Position numbers and translations under genes: made by a program. From positions 133,100-197,099 of the forward strand of contig JAGAIS010000006.1 of assembly GCA_017626405.1 (NCBI GenBank): 64,000 nt of DNA, given 5' to 3'. This document shows positions 36,645 through 45,605 of the stretch, piece after piece (positions within the stretch are counted from its first letter, which is position 1; each line of letters opens with the position of its first letter). The notes beneath the pieces are model-generated. The model worked only from the letters and a program-made list of their open reading frames with translations, ran no database searches and had not been told where the DNA came from. This DNA comes from Bacilli bacterium. GTDB taxonomy: Bacteria > Bacillota_I > Bacilli_A > RF39 > UBA660.

Positions 36645-36650
36645 ATAATA
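36645..36650 (-). promoter_or_regulatory. -10 element of the mraZ operon
   Basis: TATTAT on the minus strand, just upstream of the MraZ box. The -35 is weak (candidate TTGTTT at about 36673). Confidence 0.45.
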
Positions 36651-36687
36651 TACTACTTTTCCCCCTAATAAACAACTATAAAACTGC

Positions 36688-36721
36688 AAAAAAAAAGACC
36701 TTTACAACCAATTGTAAAGGT
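36688..36721 (-). terminator. Terminator of the yqeG-yqeH-mutL unit
   Basis: 10-bp stem ACCTTTACAA/TTGTAAAGGT with 4-base loop, nine T on the minus strand. It insulates mraZ from mutL. Confidence 0.92.
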
Positions 36722-36748
36722 ATAATTTTATAAAAAAAATGATACTTT

Positions 36749-38515
36749 TTAATTCATTACTCTCTTGAACATTCTCTCTAGTTCATACTTTGTAAATTTA
36801 ATAATAGTAGGTCTTCCATGCGGACAATTATAAGGATTATCACATAGTACTAAATCGCTAAGAATATTCTCTGCTTGTTCAAGCGAAATTGCTTCATTTC
36901 CCTTAACGCTCATCTTGCAAGCCATAGTAGCAGCAACATGATCATTAAACTTAACACGATCGAATAAATACTTTCCTTCGATTATGATATCAAATATTCT
37001 TCTTATACTTTCAGTTTCGTAACCAGCTTTTAACCAAGTTGGATGTTCTTTTACAATATATGTATTAATTCCAAACTCGTCCAATTTAAATCCCAAAGAC
37101 TCAATCAATTCCATATTATTCTTTAGTTTAATAAAATCACTTGCAGAGTATTCAAGGCTAATTGGAAGTAAAAGAGTTGTCGTAAATATTTTTTCACTAG
37201 CCAAAGCACGTAATACTCTTTCATAATTAATTCTCTCTTGAGCAGCATGTTGATCGATTAGAAACATCCCCTCATCATTTTGAGCAATTATGTAAGTCCC
37301 AAAAACAACTCCAGCCGGATATAATTCAAGTTTCTTTATCAGTTCATTTTCTTCAATATCTTGACTAGATTCACAAACTTCTTTTTTAGCTTCTTGATAC
37401 TGATCTAATTTAAAATCAATTTGTTCTTGATTAACAGATTCATAAGGAATTTCCTCATCTCCCATAGAAAAATCTATCGAAGGTTCAATACTTTCATACT
37501 GATTTTCTTTAACTTCTATTTTAGGAATCAATATAGTCTTCTTTAAAGAAGATGTGACAGTATCTGTAATCATCTTCGATAACTCTTCCAATTTACTAAA
37601 TTTAATATCCTGTTTAGATGGATGAATATTCACATCGATTAAAGTTGGATCAGTCTCTATAGAAAGAACTGTAACCGGATATTTAATATCTGGTTTAAAA
37701 GTATGATATCCATCATTAATAGCACGATTGATATCGACATTTTTAACACATCTTCCATTTACTATTGTAGTCATATCATTTCTATTGCTCTTTAATACTA
37801 CAGGTTTACAAATATAGCCAAAAACATCATAATCATCATTACTTACTCTAATTTCAATCATATTAGAACTAACTGTATAGCCATATATCTCATGAATGCA
37901 CTTTAATAATACTCCACTTCCCGAAGTAAATACAATTTTCTTCCCGTTATTAGTCAAAGTAAAGCTAATATCCGGATGTGATAAACTAAGTTTTTCAATA
38001 TAATTTGCCACATTGGATAGTTCAGTCGCATCACTTTTTAAATACTTTAAACGAGCTGGTGTGTTATAGAACAAATCTGATATTTTAAATACTGATCCCC
38101 TATTTAATGCACTTGCTTCAACCTTCTCTAAAACACCCCCATTTATGACAATGTGAGTCGCCTGATTTCCATCGCTCGTATTTAAATCAAGTTTGGAAAC
38201 TGACGCAATACTAGGTAGAGCTTCACCTCTAAATCCTAGAGTATTAATAAAGAATAAATCATCTTCCTTAAGAAGTTTACTTGTAGCATGTCGCAAAAAT
38301 GCATTCTTGGCATCTTCTTCATCCATGCCAACACCATCATCAGTTACTTTTATTTCTTTAGTTCCCGAATCAATTAAATCAACTACAATATTATGAGCTT
38401 GAGCATCAATACTATTTTCCACTAATTCTTTAACAACCGAAGATATTCTCTCAACAACTTCTCCAGCCGCAATTTTATTAGCTAAATTGTCACTCATTAC
38501 ATGTATCTTACTCAT
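36749..38515 (-). CDS. mutL: DNA mismatch repair protein MutL
   Basis: GHKL ATPase that couples MutS recognition to strand incision. The N-terminal ATPase shows ANKIAAGEVVERISSVVKEL, VENSIDA, DDGVGM and GFRGEAL. The C-terminal part has the endonuclease motif DQHAAQERINYE (DQHAx2Ex4E) and CPHGRPT, as in MutL proteins with intrinsic nickase activity (organisms without MutH). ~588 residues. The ATG at 38515 overlaps the yqeH end by 8 bases. No mutS in the window. Confidence 0.97.
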   Translation of the reverse strand: MSKIHVMSDNLANKIAAGEVVERISSVVKELVENSIDAQAHNIVVDLIDSGTKEIKVTDDGVGMDEEDAKNAFLRHATSKLLKEDDLFFINTLGFRGEALPSIASVSKLDLNTSDGNQATHIVINGGVLEKVEASALNRGSVFKISDLFYNTPARLKYLKSDATELSNVANYIEKLSLSHPDISFTLTNNGKKIVFTSGSGVLLKCIHEIYGYTVSSNMIEIRVSNDDYDVFGYICKPVVLKSNRNDMTTIVNGRCVKNVDINRAINDGYHTFKPDIKYPVTVLSIETDPTLIDVNIHPSKQDIKFSKLEELSKMITDTVTSSLKKTILIPKIEVKENQYESIEPSIDFSMGDEEIPYESVNQEQIDFKLDQYQEAKKEVCESSQDIEENELIKKLELYPAGVVFGTYIIAQNDEGMFLIDQHAAQERINYERVLRALASEKIFTTTLLLPISLEYSASDFIKLKNNMELIESLGFKLDEFGINTYIVKEHPTWLKAGYETESIRRIFDIIIEGKYLFDRVKFNDHVAATMACKMSVKGNEAISLEQAENILSDLVLCDNPYNCPHGRPTIIKFTKYELERMFKRVMN

Positions 38516-39488
38516 CTTTATCACCAAACATTGAATCTCTAACTTCAATATATTTCAAATCTATATTAGTAGTTATATTAACACATTTTTTTATTGTGAT
38601 AAAGCCAATTCCCCTAATAACAATATCCGTATTAGGTTTAGTAACATTTATCGTATAAACAAGATTAGGAGCAGCTCTATAATACTTCTTTACTATTCTT
38701 TCAGCTGATGAATTTGTATATAACACCATTTGTGTTTTTCCATCAAACTTTAAAAAATATTTGTTATCTAATAGACCTACTGTTTCACATTCTTTTATAT
38801 TCATTGAATACTCTTTAATATTTTTCCCAGTAACATCATTATTTAAAGAATCATCAATTATAAAACCTGGACTATCAATTAATACTAAATCATTACTAAT
38901 CTTTGTTCTTATAAAATCAATTGTCGTATTTGCTCTTTTAGAAACTGTAATACTCGTAACATTTGAATCATTAATTCTAGCTAAATCATTGATTAAAGTA
39001 CTCTTTCCAGAATTGCTAAGTCCAAGTATATAGGCCTCTTTAATATTATTTTCAGTTAAAAAGTTATATACTGACTTCGCTCCATGAAACTTAGTTCCAC
39101 CCTTTAATCTAATTGGATCAATAATACTATAATGATTAGCTATAAAAGAGACAAATCTCTCTTTGTTGACACTCTTAGGCATTAACTCACATTTATTAAT
39201 AAGCAACAATTTCTTTTTCTTTATACTTTTAAATAGTTTAATAACACTTTCACTTATATTTAAAAAATCAACTAAAAAAATTACAAACTTAGAATCATTA
39301 TTAATTTTCCTTATAATCTCTTTTTGATCTTTAGGAGTATCAATAGAATAGTTTTCTCCATAATGAGTCATTCGAAAACAGCGCATGCAATATTTAGAAT
39401 CATTAATTTTCTTTTCAGGGATATAGCCAATTTTCAATTCATCAGTACATTGTAATTTTGCCCCGCATCCATAACATATTTTATTCAT
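38508..39488 (-). CDS. yqeH: Circularly permuted ribosome-biogenesis GTPase YqeH
   Basis: GTPase needed for 30S assembly in Bacillus. The 326-residue protein begins with a zinc finger (CYGCGAKLQC ... CMRCFRM), then the permuted G motifs: G4 NKCEL before G1 GLSNSGKS and G3 DSPG. The order proves circular permutation. C-terminal basic domain follows. It overlaps yqeG by 8 bases, the conserved yqeG-yqeH pair. Confidence 0.96.
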   Translation of the reverse strand: MNKICYGCGAKLQCTDELKIGYIPEKKINDSKYCMRCFRMTHYGENYSIDTPKDQKEIIRKINNDSKFVIFLVDFLNISESVIKLFKSIKKKKLLLINKCELMPKSVNKERFVSFIANHYSIIDPIRLKGGTKFHGAKSVYNFLTENNIKEAYILGLSNSGKSTLINDLARINDSNVTSITVSKRANTTIDFIRTKISNDLVLIDSPGFIIDDSLNNDVTGKNIKEYSMNIKECETVGLLDNKYFLKFDGKTQMVLYTNSSAERIVKKYYRAAPNLVYTINVTKPNTDIVIRGIGFITIKKCVNITTNIDLKYIEVRDSMFGDKDE

Positions 39489-40005
39489 AATATCTTCCCC
39501 TTTTAAATAAATCTTTCTTTGTCAAATGATTGATAACAACACTTTCTAATTTCCTATTTAATCTTGAAAGTTCAAATTTAGGATCACCTATTGGATTAAC
39601 TAAAATACTCGTCAAATTCATCTTATTGGCACCCAATATATCATAGAATAATTGATCTCCAATGCAGGCAACTTCATTATCTTTATAGTCAAACAATTTT
39701 AAAATCGTCTTATATTTATGTTTAAATGGCTTAAAAGATAAATAACAAGAATCGACACACAATTGTTCTTTAAATGGAGTAACAACATTTTTTAGTCGAT
39801 TAGACATTATAATTAATTTAAATCCCATATCCTTTAAATCCTCAAACAGATCCTTTACTTTTCTCGATGGAGTTCTAACCATTTCTGGTTCCAACGTATT
39901 AGTTAAATCAAATATAAGGCACTTAATTCCACTACCCTTTAAGGATTCATAGTTGATATCATAGATACTTTTAAAATATTTATCAGGAACAAATTTATCA
40001 AACAT
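39481..40005 (-). CDS. yqeG: YqeG-family HAD-type phosphatase
   Basis: HAD-superfamily protein of 174 residues, co-conserved with yqeH. Motif I reads FDLTNTLEPE: the first Asp is present, but the second acidic residue of the usual DxD is Thr. Motif II (MSNR) and motif IV (GDQLFYDILGANKMN) are intact. The missing second Asp would weaken classical phosphatase acid-base catalysis, so activity may be altered. YqeG normally dephosphorylates phosphorylated metabolites of uncertain identity. Confidence 0.92.
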   Translation of the reverse strand: MFDKFVPDKYFKSIYDINYESLKGSGIKCLIFDLTNTLEPEMVRTPSRKVKDLFEDLKDMGFKLIIMSNRLKNVVTPFKEQLCVDSCYLSFKPFKHKYKTILKLFDYKDNEVACIGDQLFYDILGANKMNLTSILVNPIGDPKFELSRLNRKLESVVINHLTKKDLFKRGRYYE

Positions 40006-40042
40006 ATATAATCCTCCAATGCTAATAATATTTTACCACAAA

Positions 40043-40069
40043 GAAAAAAAAAAGAGAATTAAATCTCTT
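40043..40069 (-). terminator. Terminator of the T4SS-pilin-like gene
   Basis: AAGAGA/TCTCTT stem, 6-base loop, ten-base T-tract on the minus strand. Confidence 0.78.
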
Positions 40070-40072
40070 AAA

Positions 40073-40573
40073 TTATCGACTATTCATAACATGACATGTA
40101 TTAGTATTACTATCCCAATAACACTTTTGATCGCGATCACAATGTTCTTTATCAGTTAGAGCTGCACAATTTTCTGTTGTCGTACGTGTAGCAGGCTCCG
40201 TACTTGTTCCATTTCCTTCAGGATTCATAAGATCACATGTTCCATTAGCTCCCCATACGTCAGCCATTTGGAAGAATAGATCAACTAAAACTGGAATAAA
40301 GAATAAAATGATTGCATACATCATTCTCTTTAAAAATTTTATAGCTACCTTCTTTAAATCAGTTGAAGGGTCCCCTTTAGCAACAGCTTTAATAGCATCA
40401 AATACACTTAGACCAATACATAAAAGTGGAGCTACAATCTTTAAAATCATCAATGCTCCGTATAAATCCTTTGTAACGTCAGGACCTAATGGACATACTC
40501 CCTCATCAGCAAATACAGCTATCGGAGTTATAAGTATCATTAAAGTTAAAACTATAATAAACTTCTTTTTCAT
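40073..40573 (-). CDS. VirB2/T4SS-pilin-like membrane protein with Cys-rich tail (copy 1)
   Basis: A 166-residue protein: signal peptide (IVLTLMILITPIAVFA), two hydrophobic helices (LMILKIVAPLLCIGLSVFDA and YAIILFFIPVLVDLFF) joined by a basic loop, then a Cys-rich tail (CDLMNPEGNGTS, CAALTDKEHC, CYWDSNTNTC). The plan matches small T4SS-pilin (Mbov_0395-type) proteins of Mollicutes-related bacteria. The loop IKAVAKGDPSTDLKKVAIK closely parallels that of the 62256-62972 protein. No conjugation genes are nearby. Function unknown; divergent from the sigK-like gene. Confidence 0.7.
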   Translation of the reverse strand: MKKKFIIVLTLMILITPIAVFADEGVCPLGPDVTKDLYGALMILKIVAPLLCIGLSVFDAIKAVAKGDPSTDLKKVAIKFLKRMMYAIILFFIPVLVDLFFQMADVWGANGTCDLMNPEGNGTSTEPATRTTTENCAALTDKEHCDRDQKCYWDSNTNTCHVMNSR

Positions 40574-40669
40574 TCTATCACCTATTTAAATTATAACTTA
40601 TTGAATAAATTAATACAAGTATATAACATTTCTTTCTCGATTAAACATAAAATTTATAGAGGTGTATAT

Positions 40670-41359
40670 ATGTTTATAACGCAATTATTAAGTCTACTTT
40701 TCAGTGCAAGTGCTTCCTACTCAATAAATGTATTTCCCGATCCTCTTCCAACCAACAAAGAACTAGAATATTTGAATAGAATGCAAAACGGAGATAGTGA
40801 AGCACGAGCCAAATTAATTGAACACAATTTGAGACTTGTTGCACATATTGTAAAAAAATATGATACCAATAATAAAAATACTGATGATTTAATAAGCATC
40901 GGAACTATCGGTTTAATAAAAGGAATAGACTCTTTTAAACTAGAAAAAAACAATAAACTTACAACTTATGTCGCAAGATGTATTGAAAACGAAATACTCA
41001 TGCACTTCCGAAGCAATAAAAAGAATAATCAAAATGTATCATTAAATGACTCTATCGGTTATGACAAAGATGGTAATGAAATAAGTTTAATTGATGTCAT
41101 AAAATCGGAAACCCCAGAAATAAATGAAGTTTTACACAAAAGAGAAAATTTAAATTTAATAAGTAATTCTCTAAATTGTTTAAACGAAAGAGAAAGAGAA
41201 ATAATTATAAATAGATTCGGACTTAATGACAAAAAGGAATTGACACAAAAAGAAATAGCCGATAAACTTAATATTTCTAGATCATATGTGTCGCGAATCG
41301 AAAAGAGAGCTATAAGTAAACTTTATCGAGAATTTAAAAAAAGGAATCAGGAACTCTAA
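40670..41359 (+). CDS. sigK: RNA polymerase sigma factor, sigma-K-like (with pro-sequence)
   Basis: Sigma-70 family factor of ~229 residues closest in pattern to sporulation sigma-K. It opens with a hydrophobic pro-like segment (MFITQLLSLLFSASASYSIN) followed by VFPDPLPTNKELEYLNRM, as in pro-sigma-K of Bacillus. Region 2 reads EHNLRLVAHIVKKYD ... DLISIGTIGLIKGIDSF ... YVARCIENEIL; region 4 ends KEIADKLNISRSYVSRIEKR. The gene is intact, not split by a skin element. The ATG at 40670 has AGAGGTG upstream; the longer reading is unsupported. It would act in the mother cell if the organism sporulates (inference). No processing protease in the window. Confidence 0.88.
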   Translation: MFITQLLSLLFSASASYSINVFPDPLPTNKELEYLNRMQNGDSEARAKLIEHNLRLVAHIVKKYDTNNKNTDDLISIGTIGLIKGIDSFKLEKNNKLTTYVARCIENEILMHFRSNKKNNQNVSLNDSIGYDKDGNEISLIDVIKSETPEINEVLHKRENLNLISNSLNCLNEREREIIINRFGLNDKKELTQKEIADKLNISRSYVSRIEKRAISKLYREFKKRNQEL

Positions 41360-41370
41360 CTGATTCTTTT
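41336..41370. terminator. Bidirectional terminator between sigK and the convergent gene
   Basis: GAATCAG/CTGATTC stem with a 9-base loop; T-tract on plus strand after, A-tract before gives T-tract on the minus strand. Confidence 0.88.
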
Positions 41371-41967
41371 TATATATTTTTTTATAAAAACAATATCTAA
41401 CATTATTACTGATATTCCAAGCAAATAATTTAAAGATTCATTAACTAAAAATCCTAAAAACTCATTATTAGTACTAAATAATAAATATAATCCTCCATAT
41501 ATAAGTATTAATGTAATTGAAGAATATATAAATATTAAATCTAAATTATGTTTGCCCTTAGTTCTAATAAAGATATTGCCAGTTACTATTACTAAAAGAA
41601 TTGTCATCATAAAAGATATATATATTATCAAATTAACATTATATTTTTCTAATATATTATTGAATTTTACATAATCTAAATAAATATTATCTGTATTAGT
41701 GCTCGATTCTATTTTATTATGAATGTAGTATTTACTATATCTACTCTTTACATATTTTTCGATATCATATTTAAAATCACTCTTCTTTAATTTATATTCA
41801 ATAGAATTGCTATTTAAATAATTAGTTAAACTGATATATTGCTTTTCATAATAATCAAATTTTTCCATTTTTTTAAGTACAAAATTAGTATTAAATAAAG
41901 TAAGACACATTATCGAGAAAAAACATGAAATTGTAAACAAGAATGTTAAAACTATATTATTTTTCAT
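41356..41967 (-). CDS. Multi-pass membrane protein, unknown
   Basis: A 203-residue protein with an N-terminal helix (IVLTFLFTISCFFSIMCLTL), a charged extracellular region of ~85 residues, and three more helices (IIYISFMMTILLVIVTG, LIFIYSSITLILIYGGLYLL, LNYLLGISVIMLDIVFI). No family recognised. It overlaps the VanZ-like gene by 11 bases, so they are coupled. Confidence 0.6.
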   Translation of the reverse strand: MKNNIVLTFLFTISCFFSIMCLTLFNTNFVLKKMEKFDYYEKQYISLTNYLNSNSIEYKLKKSDFKYDIEKYVKSRYSKYYIHNKIESSTNTDNIYLDYVKFNNILEKYNVNLIIYISFMMTILLVIVTGNIFIRTKGKHNLDLIFIYSSITLILIYGGLYLLFSTNNEFLGFLVNESLNYLLGISVIMLDIVFIKKYIKRIS

Positions 41968-42412
41968 AGTAATACCTCATTATAATTAACCTATGATATA
42001 TAAAACTCGCAAATAGAGAAGCACTGCTATCCAATAAAACATCTCTTATAGTTCCCGCTCTACCATCGATAAATATCTGATGAAACTCATCACTTATAGA
42101 AAATAAAATACATACTAACGAAGATATGATTAATGTCTTTCTACTAACTCCACAAATATATATAGTATTCATTACTAGTAAACCTAAGATAAAATATACA
42201 AAGAAATGAGCACATTTACGAATAGGAATAAAACTTACATCGATAATTCTTTGCATCTCTTCACTATTTTCTTCAATATCTGTGAATATTGTAACAATTC
42301 TTGTTATAACCTCATTAGTAAGAGATGTCGATTCCACTCCATTATCCTTAGAAAAATTAAATATTAGCATCATCCATAAAATTACTAAAATAATCGATAG
42401 AACTTTCTTCAT
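41957..42412 (-). CDS. VanZ-like membrane protein
   Basis: A 151-residue membrane protein of the VanZ family, some members of which contribute to teicoplanin resistance. The family motif RKCAHFFVYFILGLL is present, followed by SDEFHQIFIDGRAGTIRDVLLDSSA. Four helices. No van ligase genes are nearby, so antibiotic resistance is not implied. It overlaps its neighbours on both sides (TAATG with the upstream gene). Confidence 0.88.
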   Translation of the reverse strand: MKKVLSIILVILWMMLIFNFSKDNGVESTSLTNEVITRIVTIFTDIEENSEEMQRIIDVSFIPIRKCAHFFVYFILGLLVMNTIYICGVSRKTLIISSLVCILFSISDEFHQIFIDGRAGTIRDVLLDSSASLFASFIYHRLIIMRYYYEK

Positions 42413-43017
42413 TATAAATCAATCCTTTTTTCGATATAGTCATTTGATTCTTTGAAGAAATTCTTTAAAAATTTCATATTCATATCAATACTTTTTTCTA
42501 CCGGAGTATTAATATCATATTGGCATAATAAATCATCAAAATCGTGATGATCAGTTATAAATCTTTCCCAACAATTTAGAGTTTCCAATTTGGTATTTAA
42601 TTCGCGATACCAAGATAAATTAAAATCTACGACATCATTAATCTCTTCCTCATTTAGATACTTATTCTTAACTTTTTCAATACTTTTAGAAGGCAAAAAT
42701 ATATTAGATATATACCCTATTCTAGTAAAACTTGATTTAAACTCTTCAAATGCATCAACCATATCAAATGCAATAGAAGCTATATTATCAAAATAAGTGT
42801 GATTGATAATAAAATTTACGTTAGATAAACTTACAACTAATCTAAAATCAGGATTTTCTTTAAACACAATTAATGGAGATTTTGGATCATTAGTTGGAGG
42901 TAAAATAGTTGGATTGCCAAGTTCTGGATAGCGCGATGATAACTCTTTTGCTACACTCAAAGAATCAAAATTAGTATTTATATCAAAAAACAAGACAACT
43001 TCCTTATTATCTTTCAT
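42412..43017 (-). CDS. Cytoplasmic protein, unknown function
   Basis: A 201-residue soluble protein without signal peptide or membrane helix. It begins with a beta strand and NTNFDSLSVAKEL, then alternates beta segments with charged helices (EKVKNKYLNEEEINDVVDFN). No motif or family recognised. First gene of a three-gene unit with the VanZ-like and membrane protein genes, linked by TAATG. Confidence 0.55.
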   Translation of the reverse strand: MKDNKEVVLFFDINTNFDSLSVAKELSSRYPELGNPTILPPTNDPKSPLIVFKENPDFRLVVSLSNVNFIINHTYFDNIASIAFDMVDAFEEFKSSFTRIGYISNIFLPSKSIEKVKNKYLNEEEINDVVDFNLSWYRELNTKLETLNCWERFITDHHDFDDLLCQYDINTPVEKSIDMNMKFLKNFFKESNDYIEKRIDL

Positions 43018-43073
43018 AATATCACCAAGAATATTATAGCAAATTTTATTAATTTAATCATCATATATTAACG

Positions 43074-43100
43074 AATATAAAAGGCCAAAATAATTGGCCT
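43074..43100 (-). terminator. Terminator of the LtaS-like gene
   Basis: AGGCCAA/TTGGCCT stem with AATAA loop overlapping the stop, T-rich after. Confidence 0.88.
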
Positions 43101-44946
43101 ATTTTCCATAATAATTAGTTAATAGAATACTTCTATTCTTATTTATATTATAATTATTCTTCGTAAGTATCGATTCATTTGATAGAGAACAATCTTTACT
43201 CTTAATATAAGATCCATCGGCAAACCAAACAAAGTCATCGTGATTATCGCTAAACACATCCGTTCCTAAATATTTATTTGGATCATAATCAATTCCCATC
43301 ATATTTAAAAGTGTTGGCAAAATATCAGAAGTATCTAAAATAGTATCTACATTCTCATGCTTTAAATCATTACTCCATATAATAAATGGTGTATTTTGTA
43401 AATCTCTTCGATCATTAATAGTATTCTTCTTTAATGCAACATAATTGGGATCAGAATATCCATATACATAATGATCACTTATTAAAACAATAACTGTATC
43501 ATCTAATTTTTTATTTTTTTTCAGATAATTTATTAATGCTTTTAAAGCTTCATCGGTATCATGAGCAAGCGTTCTATAGATATACTCTTCGTGCTGATAA
43601 TTTTTATCCTTTATTTTCTTTACATCTTTATATATCTTATTATTATCAGTGTATTCTAGATGAGCACTATAAGTAGTGTAGAAACTTAAGAATTTATCAT
43701 CTCGAATAAATTCTTTTAAAATATTTTCATCAGATAAAAATACACTATCAGAAAAATAATTTTTATCCTTATCTAGTAATCCTGCATTAACCATATCTAC
43801 TGCTGAGTAATGATTATCATATCCGAGTAACTTATGAAACTTTGAACGATTATAGAACTCTCCAGAATTGGCATGAAAACTATTAACTTCATATCCGTTT
43901 TTCTTTAAAGTATTAGCTAAACTATATTTATAATCGACATCATCGATATCATAAATTGTCTTCTTATCACTTATTGCATACATTCCTGTATTAATAGCAA
44001 ACTCTGTATTAATCGTCTGACCTCCATTAAAGAAAGGAGAATACCTATTAGTAAAATTGATACCTGTATTCTTCATCATATTTAAAGTAGGCATCGTATT
44101 ATCATCAATAATCCATGAATCAATACTTTCCATCATAACTACAATGATATTTTTATCTTTAAATATTCCCGTATATTCATTATCACTTTTCTCAATTCCA
44201 TAAAGACTATTATACTTATCAATAGAATGTTTCAATGCTGTTTTATCTAAAGTAATTAAATTATAAAAATATTTGTAAACTGCTCGGAAATGATATTCAT
44301 AGAAACCACTTACAAACATCGAAGTATTTGGATTAGTGAAATTATTATATATACTCTTCGTATTATAATTTTCCATCCATTCTTCTTTTTGAGTGTCTCC
44401 AAGTTCAATATAACTGACAAGTCTAAAAGTTATGGCAAGTACAGCAACTATAAATACAAGGTACCTATTTACCTCATAAGTTTTATTCTTTCTAACAATA
44501 CCTTTATCATTTATCAAATTAATTACTACAACTAATATAATATTGAATATTATAGTTACAATCATCCCAAAATTCAAATTCAAAAATATTGATTTGATAT
44601 ATTGAAGTCCTTCACCAGCAAGAAATAAATCAGATAGAACCATATATTTGCCCAATTGTTGAACATAACATATTTGTGCAAACATAAGTACATTTATAAG
44701 CATTATAAAAATACTTAAAACTTTTATCCTATTTTTTTTAAAGAATAAGTATATAATAAGAAGAAAAAATAAAATCCACGAAATACTGAAACCTATCCAT
44801 AGAGTTCGACATCTAAAATTATTAAATCCAAAAGTATTAATATCAAAAAGACCCCTAGTATAAATATCAATATATAAAGATACTGACAAAAGTGCTATAA
44901 AAGCAATTACAAACATTAAAAATTCCTTATTAAAAATCTTCTTCAT
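43099..44946 (-). CDS. LtaS-type lipoteichoic acid synthase / phosphoglycerol transferase family
   Basis: A 615-residue polytopic membrane enzyme with five N-terminal helices and an extracellular sulfatase-fold catalytic domain. Landmarks are the VMMESIDSW metal-binding motif, the catalytic Thr region NGGQTINTEFAIN, HANSGEFYNRSKFH, and the late VLISDHYVYG metal site. This family polymerises glycerol phosphate from phosphatidylglycerol or transfers it to glycolipids and glycans. It need not make classical LTA; related phosphoglycerol transferases are possible. Single-gene unit. Confidence 0.9.
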   Translation of the reverse strand: MKKIFNKEFLMFVIAFIALLSVSLYIDIYTRGLFDINTFGFNNFRCRTLWIGFSISWILFFLLIIYLFFKKNRIKVLSIFIMLINVLMFAQICYVQQLGKYMVLSDLFLAGEGLQYIKSIFLNLNFGMIVTIIFNIILVVVINLINDKGIVRKNKTYEVNRYLVFIVAVLAITFRLVSYIELGDTQKEEWMENYNTKSIYNNFTNPNTSMFVSGFYEYHFRAVYKYFYNLITLDKTALKHSIDKYNSLYGIEKSDNEYTGIFKDKNIIVVMMESIDSWIIDDNTMPTLNMMKNTGINFTNRYSPFFNGGQTINTEFAINTGMYAISDKKTIYDIDDVDYKYSLANTLKKNGYEVNSFHANSGEFYNRSKFHKLLGYDNHYSAVDMVNAGLLDKDKNYFSDSVFLSDENILKEFIRDDKFLSFYTTYSAHLEYTDNNKIYKDVKKIKDKNYQHEEYIYRTLAHDTDEALKALINYLKKNKKLDDTVIVLISDHYVYGYSDPNYVALKKNTINDRRDLQNTPFIIWSNDLKHENVDTILDTSDILPTLLNMMGIDYDPNKYLGTDVFSDNHDDFVWFADGSYIKSKDCSLSNESILTKNNYNINKNRSILLTNYYGK

Positions 44947-44990
44947 AAATAACCTCTAATAGAATTATAACATATTTTCTAAAACAATTA

Positions 44991-45016
44991 AAAAAATCTA
45001 TATTAATAGATTTTTT
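44991..45016 (-). terminator. Terminator of the nfnAB-ppi unit
   Basis: AAAAAATCTAT/ATAGATTTTTT stem with ATTA loop, overlapping the ppi stop. Confidence 0.85.
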
Positions 45017-45605
45017 ATTCAATTACTCTAATTGATTCAATAATAGGTTGTTCGCTTTCTCTAATTGTTCCATTGTCATCAGTTGGATTAGAATCTTCGG
45101 CAATTTTATCTACTACTTCGATTCCCTCAGTTACATGACCAAATGCAGCATAGTTACCATCTAAAAATTTAGAGTCTTCATGAACAATAAAGAATTGGCT
45201 TGTCGCAGAATCAGGTACACTAGTTCTAGCCATTGATATAACACCACGAACATGACTAATATCATTCTTTATTCCATTATTCGAAAATTCTCCTTTTATT
45301 GGCGTCAGATTTTCACTTCCAGCTCCACCTTGAATCATAAATCCTTCCATGATTCGATGGAATTTAGTTCCATCATAATATTTTCTATTAACTAAATTAA
45401 TAAAATTAGTAACTGTTATAGGCGCTGTATCTGCATCTAGTTCTAATTTTATCTTACCATAATCTTTTACTATTATCTCTACATTGTATTTCCCACTTAA
45501 CATTAAATCATCACTACTTTCTTTTGGTTTTTTATTTATAACTAAAAACACTAATAATATCAATATTATAATACCAATTACAATTATACCGATCTTATTT
45601 TTCAT
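45015..45605 (-). CDS. Membrane-anchored cyclophilin-type peptidyl-prolyl isomerase
   Basis: A 196-residue protein with one N-terminal membrane helix (IGIIVIGIIILILLVFLVI) and an extracellular cyclophilin domain: KFHRIMEGFMIQGG (catalytic Arg region), SMARTSVPDSATSQFFI, FLDGNYAAFGHV. It probably folds exported proteins. It overlaps the NfnB end by 11 bases with its own AGGAGG site. Metabolic link to NfnB is not apparent; co-expression may be accidental. Confidence 0.94.
   Translation of the reverse strand: MKNKIGIIVIGIIILILLVFLVINKKPKESSDDLMLSGKYNVEIIVKDYGKIKLELDADTAPITVTNFINLVNRKYYDGTKFHRIMEGFMIQGGAGSENLTPIKGEFSNNGIKNDISHVRGVISMARTSVPDSATSQFFIVHEDSKFLDGNYAAFGHVTEGIEVVDKIAEDSNPTDDNGTIRESEQPIIESIRVIE

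Noticed and set aside
40073-40573. Part of a conjugative or integrative element
   Set aside because: No relaxase, VirB4, integrase or att-like repeat in the window, and flanking genes are housekeeping.
40646-40653. Sigma-E-type -10 (CATAAAAT) upstream of sigK
   Set aside because: No matching -35 at the required distance, so not listed as a promoter.
41957-42412. Glycopeptide-resistance cluster because of the VanZ-like gene
   Set aside because: No vanA/H/X/S/R-like genes nearby; VanZ-like proteins are widespread without resistance.
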